DNA of 41,518 bases from Acidobacteriota bacterium (GTDB lineage Bacteria > Acidobacteriota > Vicinamibacteria > Vicinamibacterales > UBA2999). The stretch spans positions 1-41,518 of the forward strand of contig JAKFXY010000015.1 of NCBI GenBank assembly GCA_021731165.1, written 5' to 3'. The notes under the pieces were generated by a model. That model was not told the DNA's origin. It saw nothing but the letters and a program-made list of their open reading frames with translations, and did not search any database. This document shows, piece by piece, positions 8,565 through 15,708 of the stretch. The position numbers and the translations under genes are program-made. Positions within the stretch are counted from its first letter, which is position 1, and each line of letters opens with the position of its first letter.

Positions 8565-8648
8565 GCGGCACAGAGCACACGGAGGGCACACCGCCTGGAA
8601 CGAGCCCGACGAGAGCCAGCTCTGCGGCCTCTGTGTCTCTGTGGCGCC
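8565..8648. repeat. Imperfect inverted repeat between radA and alr
   Basis: The arms GGCGGCACAGAGCACACGGA (8565-8584) and CCTCTGTGTCTCTGTGGCGC (8628-8647) are near inverse complements with one indel. They are separated by about 40 nt and fill most of the 114-nt alr-radA gap. A transcript across the gap could fold into a long hairpin. No gene is seen here. Confidence 0.5.
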
Positions 8649-8661
8649 TTGTGTGTTGTCG

Positions 8662-9903
8662 CTACTTGGCAGAGTACTGTCTCTCAATTCTCGCGCCGAT
8701 CCGGCAGACGATCTCCCATGGAATGGTACCAATCGCCGCCGCCATTTCGCGCGCGTCGATCTGCTGCCAGCTCTCTGTGCCCTGCCTGCCGATGATCACG
8801 ACCTGGTCTCCCGGCTCCACGTCTAGTCCCGTGACATCCACCGTGAGCATGTCCATCGACACCGCGCCGACGATCGGGACACGGCGTCCCCGTATCAGCA
8901 CTTGCCCGCGTCCGCCGAGGCGCGTGTCGAGGCCATCGGCGTAGCCGGCGGGGACCACCGCGATGCTCCGCGGGGTCTCGGCTTGGTATGTCCGGCCATA
9001 GCCCACGCCTTCGCCTGGCCGTAGCCCTTTCACCGCCACCACACGGCTCGTCAGCGACATGACTGGCTGCAACGGAATAGTCGAGGCGATTGGCGGCGGG
9101 ACGATGCCGTAGAGCAGGAGGCCTGGGCGCACCATGTCGTACCACACGCGCGAGTCGCGAAGAAGCGCCGCGCTGTTGCACGCATGGCGCGGAAGCCTCC
9201 TGCCGCCGACACGTCCGCCCGTCGTGTCCTGCTCTTGAAGACCCACGTCGGGAGCTTGGCGAGCGGCCAGCTCGTCAACCACGCTCGCGGCCATCTCGAA
9301 ACGTATGCGCTGGTCGTGAAAGAGCGGCGAATCGGGCATGTCCGCGGTCGAGAAATGCGTATAGATCGCCTCGAGCCGAAGGTTCGCGCTGCCGAGCAAG
9401 TCGGGCAGCGTGCGACGGAGGTTGTCGTGGCGAAACCCGAGCCGGTTCATGCCCGTATCGATCTTCAGGTGGTACCCCAGCCTGACCCGGTGCTTCGCGG
9501 CCGCTTCTTGCACCGCGCGCGCGGCGGCGGGCGTCGAGATGGTGGGCGTCAGCGCGTACTCGAACAGCCCGTCGAGATCGCTGACACTGAGCGCGCCAAA
9601 GACGAGCACCGGCACACGTACCCCTGCTCGGCGCAGCGCAACCCCTTCCTCGATGTCAGCGCAGGCGAGCAGATCGGCACCCGCTTCCTCGAGCGCGAGC
9701 GCCACCCGCTCGGCGCCGTGGCCGTAGGCGTTCGCCTTGACGACGGCGATGATGCGGGGAGGAGCCGCCGGACCTGAAGGTTCGGCGCGACGGACACGTA
9801 GAGGCGGACCTTCAGGTCCGCCTTCTGCGAGAAAGGCTTGAATCGCGCGGAAGTTCGCCTGCAGCGCAGCGAGGTCAACGTGAGCAACGGTGCTGCGGAC
9901 CAT
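8662..9903 (-). CDS. alr: Alanine racemase with in-frame repeat insertion
   Basis: This PLP enzyme makes D-alanine for peptidoglycan. The ATG at 9903 gives 413 aa; the TTG at 9906 is an alternative. Key parts are VDLAALQANFRA, the PLP lysine in VVKANAYGHG, IYTHFSTAD, CNSAALL, DMVRPGLLLYG, GYGRTYQA and AVSMDMLTVDV. The stretch between VDL and the PLP lysine is about 20 residues longer than usual. The excess (EGGPEGPPLRVRRAEPSGPA) is encoded by two opposed hairpin repeats (9766-9824). A second extra loop (VGLQEQDTTGGRVGGRR) contains a 6-bp inverted repeat (9208-9228). The frame is intact, so the enzyme is probably functional. Confidence 0.95.
   Translation of the reverse strand: MVRSTVAHVDLAALQANFRAIQAFLAEGGPEGPPLRVRRAEPSGPAAPPRIIAVVKANAYGHGAERVALALEEAGADLLACADIEEGVALRRAGVRVPVLVFGALSVSDLDGLFEYALTPTISTPAAARAVQEAAAKHRVRLGYHLKIDTGMNRLGFRHDNLRRTLPDLLGSANLRLEAIYTHFSTADMPDSPLFHDQRIRFEMAASVVDELAARQAPDVGLQEQDTTGGRVGGRRLPRHACNSAALLRDSRVWYDMVRPGLLLYGIVPPPIASTIPLQPVMSLTSRVVAVKGLRPGEGVGYGRTYQAETPRSIAVVPAGYADGLDTRLGGRGQVLIRGRRVPIVGAVSMDMLTVDVTGLDVEPGDQVVIIGRQGTESWQQIDAREMAAAIGTIPWEIVCRIGARIERQYSAK
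9766..9824. repeat. REP-like doublet inside the alr reading frame
   Basis: Two hairpins stand back to back. The first core (9766-9775 with 9778-9787, one mismatch) carries a degenerate head. The second has GTAG at 9798-9801 and a perfect 10-bp stem (9802-9811 with 9814-9823, loop TC). The heads face inward, as in the two nuo copies. The element is read in frame on the minus strand as part of alanine racemase. Confidence 0.85.
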
Positions 9904-9930
9904 CAATCAATGCCCAATGCTCAATGCGTA
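9904..9930. repeat. Heptanucleotide tandem repeat at the alr start
   Basis: Three to four 7-nt units of the type GCNCAAT (AATCAAT, GCCCAAT, GCTCAAT, GCGTAAG) lie directly upstream of the alr start codon, replacing any recognisable Shine-Dalgarno sequence. The rest of the 9907-9986 gap shows nothing else. Confidence 0.6.
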
Positions 9931-9986
9931 AGGCTCGACGAGAGGCCCGTAACGTTGGTCATCGAGCAGGGCGCCGTGTGCATCAA

Positions 9987-11339
9987 CTACCCCGGCCCTG
10001 CCGCGAGATTGGCGAATCGCGTCTGTTCACGGAGGAACGCGAGGCGGACCACACCGGTCGGACCGTTGCGCTGCTTGGCGAGAATCAGCTCCGCGATGCC
10101 CGCGTCGGGATGATTGGGATCCCGGTTGTACGCATCCTCGCGGAAGATCAGCATGACGACGTCGGCGTCCTGCTCAAGGGCGCCCGACTCGCGCAGGTCG
10201 GAGAGCTGGGGACGATGATCCGCGCGCGCTTCCGGCGCGCGCGAGAGCTGAGACAACACGACGATCGGCACGCCCAGCTCCTTCGCGAGCCCCTTGAGAG
10301 AGCGCGAAATCGACGCCAGCTCCAGCGTCCGGTTCTCGAAGCGGCCCCGGCCGGTCATCAGCTGGATGTAGTCCACCACCAGCATCGAGAGCCCGTGCTC
10401 GGACTGGAGCCGGCGCGCCTTGGCGCGCATCTCGAGCACGCTGATATTGGCCGTGTCGTCGATGTACAGCTTCATCGCGCTCAGGGTTTCGAGCGCGTGT
10501 GAGATCCGCCCGTAGTCCTTCTGCCCGATCGCGCCGCTCATGAGGCGGTGGCTGTCGATCTGCGCTTCCGCCGTCAGCAGACGGATGAAGAGCGACTCCT
10601 TTGACATTTCGAGGCTGAAGAACCCGACGGAGTGCGCGGGCTGGGTCGCGACGTGCTGGGCGATGTTCAGCACCAGACTGGTCTTCCCCATCGACGGTCG
10701 GGCGGCGATGATGAGCAGGTCGCCGGCCTGAAAGCCGCGCGTCATTTCGTCGAGATCGACGAAGCCGGTCGGAACGCCCGTGATCAGGCGCTTCTGCTCG
10801 AAGAGCTGCTCGATCTTCGGGAAGCTCTCCTTGACCAGATCGCGCATCGGGATGAACCCGGCCTTCAAACGGTCGTCGGCCACCGAGAAGATGGCGCTCT
10901 CCGCCTCGTCGAGGATGAGGTCGGACTCCTGGTCCGCCTCATACGCGTTGGTCAGGATCTTGGAGGCGGCGTAGATGAGGTTCCGCAGCGTCGCCTTTTC
11001 CTTGACGATCCTGGCGTAATACTCGACGTTGGTGGCGCGCGGCACTCCGTCGGCGAGGGAGGCCACGTAGGCCGGCCCGCCCACCTCGTCGAGATCCCCG
11101 CCGCGGGCGAGCTCCTCCTTCAGCGTGACGAAGTCGATCGCCTGGTGCCGCTCGTTGAGCGCCACCATCTTGTCGAAGATGCGACGGTGCGCGTCACGAT
11201 AGAAATCGCCCGCATCGATGACCTGTGTCGCCAGGTTGAACGCATCGTTGTGCACGAGAATCGCGCCGAGCACGGAGCGCTCAGCTTCGAGATTGTGCGG
11301 AAGCGTGCGCTCCGCCGCGGCGGTGACGATGTCGGGCAT
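9987..11339 (-). CDS. dnaB: Replicative DNA helicase DnaB
   Basis: DnaB is the hexameric helicase of the replication fork. The 450-aa protein begins PHNLEAERSVLGAILVHNDA, the N-terminal primase-interacting domain. The RecA-like C-terminal domain has TGVPTGFVDLDEMTRGFQ, Walker A IIAARPSMGKTS, SLEMSKESLFIRLL, Walker B MLVVDYIQLMTG, and VVLSQLSRAPEARADHRPQLSDLRESG. The length is normal and no intein or insertion is seen. The start is the ATG at 11339. It sits downstream of rpsF-rpsR-rplI, a common bacterial arrangement, with the peroxiredoxin gene interposed. Confidence 0.98.
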   Translation of the reverse strand: MPDIVTAAAERTLPHNLEAERSVLGAILVHNDAFNLATQVIDAGDFYRDAHRRIFDKMVALNERHQAIDFVTLKEELARGGDLDEVGGPAYVASLADGVPRATNVEYYARIVKEKATLRNLIYAASKILTNAYEADQESDLILDEAESAIFSVADDRLKAGFIPMRDLVKESFPKIEQLFEQKRLITGVPTGFVDLDEMTRGFQAGDLLIIAARPSMGKTSLVLNIAQHVATQPAHSVGFFSLEMSKESLFIRLLTAEAQIDSHRLMSGAIGQKDYGRISHALETLSAMKLYIDDTANISVLEMRAKARRLQSEHGLSMLVVDYIQLMTGRGRFENRTLELASISRSLKGLAKELGVPIVVLSQLSRAPEARADHRPQLSDLRESGALEQDADVVMLIFREDAYNRDPNHPDAGIAELILAKQRNGPTGVVRLAFLREQTRFANLAAGPG

Positions 11340-11394
11340 TGAGGACTAGCGCGGGAAGGAACGGAGTGTAGCAGAAAACGGGACTCGCCCGCGG

Positions 11395-11865
11395 CTATGC
11401 GAGCGACGCGACCGCAGCCTTCACCTGACCGTAGTCCGGCTGATTGCGAGCATCGTCGAGAACCTCGCGGTATCGGATGATACCGGCGCGATCGATGACG
11501 AACACGGCCCGCTTCGCGATCCCCTTGAGTCCGATCATGTCTTCGTTGAAGACGCCATACTCATGGATGACCGTCTTGTTGAAGTCGCTCAGCAGCGGAA
11601 ACGTGAACGCGTGTGCTTCGGCAAACGCCTTCAGCGCGAAAAAGGTGTCCACGCTGACACCCAGCAGGGTAGCGGAGATGCCGTTCAGCTCCGCCATTGA
11701 GTCCCGGAGCGTGCACATCTCGTCCGTGCAGGTGTCGCTGAACGCCGCTGGAAAGAATGCCAACACCACGGGGCCGTCCTTCAGCCGAGAGCTGAGACTG
11801 ACAGGCTCGCGATCCTGGTTCGGCAGCGTGAAATCCGGCGCCTTGGCGCCCAGTTCGGCGGCCAC
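11395..11865 (-). CDS. Peroxiredoxin (BCP/AhpE-like thiol peroxidase)
   Basis: The 156-aa thioredoxin-fold peroxidase reduces hydroperoxides through an active-site cysteine. The N-terminus GAKAPDFTLPNQDREPVSLS leads to FFPAAFSDTCTDEMC, where C46 is the predicted peroxidatic cysteine. C51, five residues on, stands where BCP/PrxQ proteins keep the resolving cysteine. The rest (GVSVDTFFALKAFAEAH, FPLLSDFNK, RAVFVIDRAGIIRYR) is standard. The start is the GTG at 11865, 9 nt below rplI. Assignment to the BCP rather than AhpE subgroup is uncertain. Confidence 0.93.
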   Translation of the reverse strand: MAAELGAKAPDFTLPNQDREPVSLSSRLKDGPVVLAFFPAAFSDTCTDEMCTLRDSMAELNGISATLLGVSVDTFFALKAFAEAHAFTFPLLSDFNKTVIHEYGVFNEDMIGLKGIAKRAVFVIDRAGIIRYREVLDDARNQPDYGQVKAAVASLA

Positions 11866-11874
11866 GAGCTACGC

Positions 11875-12360
11875 TTACACTGCCGGCACTGATGCAGGCG
11901 GCGCAGCCCCGGGTGCGCCCTCCCTCACCACGTTGACCTTGAGCGCCACCGTGACCTCGCGGTGCAGTTTCAGCGGGACATCATGAACGCCGATCACCTT
12001 GATCGCATCCGGCAGAATCAGCTTCCGGCGGTCGACCTCGAACCCCTGGGCCTTGAGATAGTCGGCGATGTCCCCGGAGGTGACCGAGCCGTAGAGCTGC
12101 TCGGTGTCCCCCACGCGGCGAGCAATCGTGATATCCACGGTCCGAAGCCGCGAGGCCATGGCCTCCGCCTTCCCCTTCTCCTCCGACTCGCGCGACTCCA
12201 TGATCTTCTTCTCGCGCTCCACGTGCTTCCGGTTGCCCTCGGTGGCCGGCAGGGCCAGCTTCCGCGGCAACAGGTAGTTGCGGGCGTAGCCGTCCGCGAC
12301 TTTCACGAGCTCGCCCCGGTTGCCCAGGTGTTCGACGTGCGTTCTGAGAATGACTTCCAT
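11875..12360 (-). CDS. rplI: 50S ribosomal protein L9
   Basis: The 161-aa protein starts MEVILRTHVEHLGNRGELVK, the RNA-binding N-terminal domain of L9. YARNYLLPRKLALPAT follows, then the long connecting helix (residues 43-75) and the C-terminal domain. An Ala/Pro tail ends the protein. AGAGG lies upstream of the ATG at 12360. It is the third ribosomal gene of the rpsF-rpsR-rplI unit. Confidence 0.97.
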   Translation of the reverse strand: MEVILRTHVEHLGNRGELVKVADGYARNYLLPRKLALPATEGNRKHVEREKKIMESRESEEKGKAEAMASRLRTVDITIARRVGDTEQLYGSVTSGDIADYLKAQGFEVDRRKLILPDAIKVIGVHDVPLKLHREVTVALKVNVVREGAPGAAPPASVPAV

Positions 12361-12370
12361 AGTTTTGCCT

Positions 12371-12398
12371 CTGGGCGGACTCGCGGGTCCGTCTCTAT
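12371..12398. repeat. Degenerate REP-like hairpin in the rpsR-rplI gap
   Basis: The core GGGCGGACTCGCGGGTCCGT pairs CGGAC (12376-12380) with GTCCG (12387-12391) and is followed by CTCTAT, which resembles the CTCTAC end of intact copies. On the minus strand the head reads ATAG, and its TAG (12397-12395) is the stop codon of rpsR. Confidence 0.45.
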
Positions 12399-12715
12399 TC
12401 CACTGTGTACGGAATCAGAGCGAGCTGGCGCGCGCGCATAATCGCCGTCCGCAGCTTGCGTTGATGCGTGGCACAGGTCCCCGAAATGCGGCGCGGCAGG
12501 ATCTTGGCGCGCTCCGGCACGAATGGCAGCAGGAGCTTCGTGTCCTTGTAGTTGATGTCGTCGATCTTGTCCGAACAGAACTTGCAGACCTTGCGGCGCC
12601 GGAACATCGGGCGGCGCTGGCCGTCCTTGCCCGCCGCTGCACCGGTCGTGGACGACGATCGGCCCCGGCCGCCCCCGGCGCCGCTTCCGCCTCCGAAACT
12701 CTTGCGTGGTGGCAT
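12395..12715 (-). CDS. rpsR: 30S ribosomal protein S18
   Basis: The 106-aa S18 has a Gly/Ser/Arg-rich N-terminal extension of about 35 residues. The conserved core follows: RRRKVCKFCSDKIDDINYKD, LLPFVPERAKILPRRISGTC and HQRKLRTAIMRARQLALIPY. A zinc-type C-x2-C pair is present in the core. The ATG at 12715 comes 2 nt after the rpsF stop, behind GAGAGGGG. S18 pairs with S6 on the 30S platform. The stop codon lies in a degenerate hairpin repeat. Confidence 0.97.
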   Translation of the reverse strand: MPPRKSFGGGSGAGGGRGRSSSTTGAAAGKDGQRRPMFRRRKVCKFCSDKIDDINYKDTKLLLPFVPERAKILPRRISGTCATHQRKLRTAIMRARQLALIPYTVE

Positions 12716-12717
12716 GG

Positions 12718-13167
12718 CTAGATCCCCTCTCGCATGTCGAAGCGATCGTCGCGATCGTCATCGCTATCACCACGCTGTCCCTCGCCGGGCAGCCGATCGG
12801 CAGGCAGCCCGCGCGCGAGCCGACGGCGGCGTGACGTCTCCGTCCGCTTGCCGCGGACGCGCTCGATGACTTCCTGCTCCTCGTCCACGCGAACGACCAG
12901 GTGGCGGATCACGAGGTCGAACACCTTCAGGCGGCGGTCGATCTCCTTCATCAGCTCTCCCGAGCCGTTGATTACCTCGAGGACGTAGGTGCCCTCCTTG
13001 TGGCGGCCAATTTCGTAGGCAAGCCTCCGCCGTCCCCAGTTGTCGGTCTTCTCGATCTGGCCGCCGATGCGCTGGACGATGCCGTCAACCTGCGTGTGCA
13101 GATCCGCCACCTGTTCGTCCGTGGCGTCTGGCGACACGATGTACACGAGCTCGTACTTCCTAGTCAT
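12718..13167 (-). CDS. rpsF: 30S ribosomal protein S6
   Basis: The 149-aa protein has the S6 ferredoxin-like fold in residues 1-95 (YELVYIVSPDATDEQVADL, KTDNWGRRRLAYEIGRHKEG, YVLEVINGSG, VFDLVIRHLVVRVDE). An unusually long, highly charged C-terminal tail of about 50 residues follows, Arg-rich and then Asp-rich. The ATG at 13167 is preceded by a strong AAGGAGA. It is the first gene of the S6-S18-L9 group, after pth, and a hairpin with a CCG loop lies in the leader. Confidence 0.97.
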   Translation of the reverse strand: MTRKYELVYIVSPDATDEQVADLHTQVDGIVQRIGGQIEKTDNWGRRRLAYEIGRHKEGTYVLEVINGSGELMKEIDRRLKVFDLVIRHLVVRVDEEQEVIERVRGKRTETSRRRRLARGLPADRLPGEGQRGDSDDDRDDRFDMREGI

Positions 13168-13212
13168 GTCTCTCCTTCTGGACTACGGCCGCTGGAATTC
13201 GCACGTCGCGGT

Positions 13213-13229
13213 TCCTTGTGCGGCAAGGA
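13213..13229 (-). promoter_or_regulatory. Leader hairpin with CCG loop upstream of rpsF
   Basis: On the minus strand TCCTTG pairs with CAAGGA around a CCGCA loop, about 45 nt upstream of the rpsF ATG. Known S6:S18-binding mRNA leaders use a conserved CCG presented by a stem, so this is a weak candidate for that autoregulatory site. The flanking helix of the known motif was not verified. Confidence 0.3.
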
Positions 13230-13230
13230 G

Positions 13231-13821
13231 TCAGTCGAGTTCCGGAGCCGTGGTCTCCGGGTTGTACGTGTTCATCACCTTCTCGATGCCGTCCACGGCG
13301 AACATCTCCGCGGCGTCGGCCGCGCGGGCGATAAACGTATCGAGCTCGGCACGTTCGCCGGACCCGAACTTCGAGAGCACGTGATCCGCGAGATCCCTCC
13401 GCGCATCGCCGCGCCCGACGCCCAGCCGCAGCCGGGCAAATTCGGTGGTCCCGAGCCGATCCACGATCGACTTGAGGCCGTTGTGTCCGCCAGCCGATCC
13501 GCGGGCCCGCGCCCGCAATCTGCCAAACGGAAGCGCCACCTCGTCCACGACCACCAGCAGTTCGCTGCCAGCAATATCGTAGTAGCGCGCCAGCGCGGCG
13601 ACCGCGTCGCCGCTGCGGTTCATGAAGGTCAGCGGCTTGGCCACCAGCAGCGGTGCCGGGCCGAACTGCTTCCCCACGAAGGTCTCGGGCACCTGCGACG
13701 GCGCCAGCGAAAGAGTCAGGCCATGCCGACGGGCGATCGCATCGATCACCATGAAGCCAACGTTGTGCCGGGTGTCCCGGTACTCGGAGCCGGGGTTGCC
13801 GAGCCCGACGATAAGCTTCAT
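13231..13821 (-). CDS. pth: Peptidyl-tRNA hydrolase
   Basis: Pth releases tRNA from dropped-off peptidyl-tRNA. The 196-aa protein has the family signatures MKLIVGLGNPGSEYRDTRHN, VGFMVIDAIA, LLVAKPLTFMNRSGDAV, LLVVVDEVALPFGRLRARARG and SAGGHNGLKSI. The active-site His is in TRHNVG (about residue 20), and Asn and Asp follow in the signatures. The start is the ATG at 13821, 24 nt below rplY. The rplY-pth pairing is conserved in many bacteria. Confidence 0.97.
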   Translation of the reverse strand: MKLIVGLGNPGSEYRDTRHNVGFMVIDAIARRHGLTLSLAPSQVPETFVGKQFGPAPLLVAKPLTFMNRSGDAVAALARYYDIAGSELLVVVDEVALPFGRLRARARGSAGGHNGLKSIVDRLGTTEFARLRLGVGRGDARRDLADHVLSKFGSGERAELDTFIARAADAAEMFAVDGIEKVMNTYNPETTAPELD

Positions 13822-13845
13822 GGAATCTGCGCCGCGCCGAAGACC

Positions 13846-14529
13846 TTACTTCTTCTTGTCCTCGTCCTTCTCGTCGGCCTTGCCCTTCTTGATGACCTCC
13901 GGCTCGGCCGCTGCCGCGGCGCCAGGCGCCTCGGCGGCCGCCGCTGCGGTCGCTTCCTCGGCCTTCGGCAGCACCACGTGGACGAGCATGGTTTCGGCGT
14001 CGCTGACCGCCTTCCATTTCGCATCCTGCGCCAGGTCCTTGACGCGGACCGCCTGATGAAGCATCAGCTCGCTGACATCCACGTCAATGTGCTCGGGGAT
14101 GTTGGTCGGCAGGCATAGCACTTGGATTTCACGGGTCACGAAGTCGAGCATGCCGCCCTGCAGCTTCACCCCCTTGGGCTCTCCGCGCAGCAGCACGGGC
14201 ACGGTGACCGTGATGGCCTTGTCCATCGCCAGCTGGTAGAAGTCGGCGTGCAGCAACTGTTGCGTCACTGGGTCGATCTGGTATTCCCTGACCATCACCC
14301 TTGAGTCGCCACCGTCGAGCGTGAGGTTGATGAGCGTGTTGGCACCGGACTCGGAGCGGAGAATTCGGAGCAGCGCCTTGGGATCAACGGCCACCGGCAC
14401 GCCCTCCGACGCCTTGCCTTCCTTACGCGCGCCGTAGACCACGGCCGGAAGCTGCCCGGCCGCGCGGGTACGCCGCGCCTCGTTCTTGCCCCGGGTGTCG
14501 CGCTTCACAGCTTCGAGAGTGGCGTCCAT
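13846..14529 (-). CDS. rplY: 50S ribosomal protein L25/CTC (5S rRNA-binding)
   Basis: The 227-aa CTC-type protein has an N-terminal L25 beta-barrel (TLEAVKRDTRGKNEARRTRA, AGQLPAVVYG, VMVREYQIDPVTQQLLHADF). The C-terminal TL5-like domain (VTVPVLLRGEPKGVKLQGG, TNIPEHIDVDVSELMLHQAV) follows. An Ala/Glu/Lys-rich tail of about 35 residues ends the protein. The start is the ATG at 14529, 9 nt after prs. The order prs-ctc-pth is also that of Bacillus. Confidence 0.96.
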   Translation of the reverse strand: MDATLEAVKRDTRGKNEARRTRAAGQLPAVVYGARKEGKASEGVPVAVDPKALLRILRSESGANTLINLTLDGGDSRVMVREYQIDPVTQQLLHADFYQLAMDKAITVTVPVLLRGEPKGVKLQGGMLDFVTREIQVLCLPTNIPEHIDVDVSELMLHQAVRVKDLAQDAKWKAVSDAETMLVHVVLPKAEEATAAAAAEAPGAAAAAEPEVIKKGKADEKDEDKKK

Positions 14530-14538
14530 ATACCTTCC

Positions 14539-15489
14539 CTATACAAACAACGTCGAAACCGACGTTTCCTCGTGAATGCTCCTGATAGCCTGGCCGAGGA
14601 GCCGGGCCACCGAAAGCACCGCAATCTTCTTGCACTGCTGCCCAGCACCAAGCAGCGGGATCGTATTCGTCATGATCATCTGGTCGATCGGCGAATTCTC
14701 AATTCGCTCGATCGCCGGACCCGATAGCACGCCGTGCACCGCGCAGGCCAGCACGCGCTCCGCTCCGGCGGCCTTGAGTGCCGTGGCACCCTTCTGAATC
14801 GTACCGGCCGTGTCGATGATGTCGTCCTGGAGAATGCAGGTCCGCCCCTGCACGTCGCCGATGACGTTCATCACTTCGGCCGTACCATCCTCGCTCCGCC
14901 GTTTGTCGATCACGGCGAGTTCGGCGTCGAGCCGCTTGGCATACGCCCGCGCCCGCTCGGCGCCGCCAGCGTCTGGCGACACAATCGTGAGCTTCGGGTA
15001 ATTCAGTCGCGCGAGGTAGTCGACAATCACGGGGGCCGCGAACAGATGGTCCACTGGAATATCGAAGAACCCCTGGATCTGCGCCTTGTGCAAGTCCATC
15101 GTCAACACGCGATTCGTCCCGGCCGCGCTCAAGAGGTTCGCGACGAGCTTGGCCGAGATCGGCACACGGGGCTTGTCCTTGCGGTCCTGCCGCGCATAGC
15201 CGTAATACGGAATCACCGCCGTGATACGCGCGGCGGACGACCGGCGGAACGCGTCGACCATGATGAGCATTTCCATCAGGTGCTGATCGACCGGGTTCGA
15301 CGTCGGCTGAACAATGAAGACGTCCGCACCGCGGATGTTTTCGTCGATCTGAAACGACACCTCGCTGTCAGGAAACCGCCGCAGCCTGCACTGCCCAACC
15401 GGAATGCCGATGAAATCGGCAATCTCCTTGGTCAGCTGCGGGTGAGCGCTGCCGGAAAAGAGCTTCAAGTCGCCAAATCCGGTGGACAT
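14539..15489 (-). CDS. prs: Ribose-phosphate pyrophosphokinase
   Basis: Prs makes PRPP from ribose 5-phosphate and ATP for nucleotide, His and Trp synthesis. The ATG at 15489 gives 316 aa, the normal length. Motifs are LKLFSGSAHPQLTKEIADFI, RRFPDSEVSFQIDENIRGAD, the VIPYYGYARQDRKDKPR flexible loop, VLTMDLHKAQIQGFFDIPVD, VSPDAGGAERARAYAKRL, and the PRPP loop ILQDDIIDTAGTIQKGATAL. An in-frame ATG at 15519 adds ten unconserved residues and is not favoured. tRNA-Gln lies just upstream. Confidence 0.97.
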   Translation of the reverse strand: MSTGFGDLKLFSGSAHPQLTKEIADFIGIPVGQCRLRRFPDSEVSFQIDENIRGADVFIVQPTSNPVDQHLMEMLIMVDAFRRSSAARITAVIPYYGYARQDRKDKPRVPISAKLVANLLSAAGTNRVLTMDLHKAQIQGFFDIPVDHLFAAPVIVDYLARLNYPKLTIVSPDAGGAERARAYAKRLDAELAVIDKRRSEDGTAEVMNVIGDVQGRTCILQDDIIDTAGTIQKGATALKAAGAERVLACAVHGVLSGPAIERIENSPIDQMIMTNTIPLLGAGQQCKKIAVLSVARLLGQAIRSIHEETSVSTLFV

Positions 15490-15529
15490 CAGCCCATCGC
15501 CGCTCAGAGGTCGTCTCATCTCTTAAGTG

Positions 15530-15604
15530 TGGTTGGGGCGGGAGGATTCGAACCTCCGAATACGGGAGCCAAAGTCCCGCGCCTTACCGCTTGGCCACGC
15601 CCCA
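15530..15604 (-). tRNA. tRNA-Gln (anticodon TTG)
   Basis: The minus-strand cloverleaf has acceptor TGGGGCG/CGCCCCA, D-arm GGCC region, anticodon stem CGGGA/TCCCG with loop CTTTGGC (anticodon TTG), and T-arm GGAGG/CCTCC with TTCGAAT. Discriminator A and an encoded CCA (530-532 in the last three digits) are present. It lies between ispE and prs and is probably cotranscribed. The 104-nt gap to ispE contains only a small GGCTT/AAGCC hairpin and no convincing promoter. Confidence 0.96.
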
Positions 15605-15708
15605 ATGTCAGGACACTCCTTAGGGAGCCGCTTGGCTAGGGCGGTGCAAACCCATAGCTTAGACGAGACTTCCTGGCTTGGGCAAGCCGCGCCATGAAAA
15701 ATGAGTGC

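Noticed and set aside
9187-9830. Frameshifted or broken alr
   Set aside because: All conserved Alr motifs are in one uninterrupted frame. The extra segments are in-frame inserts.
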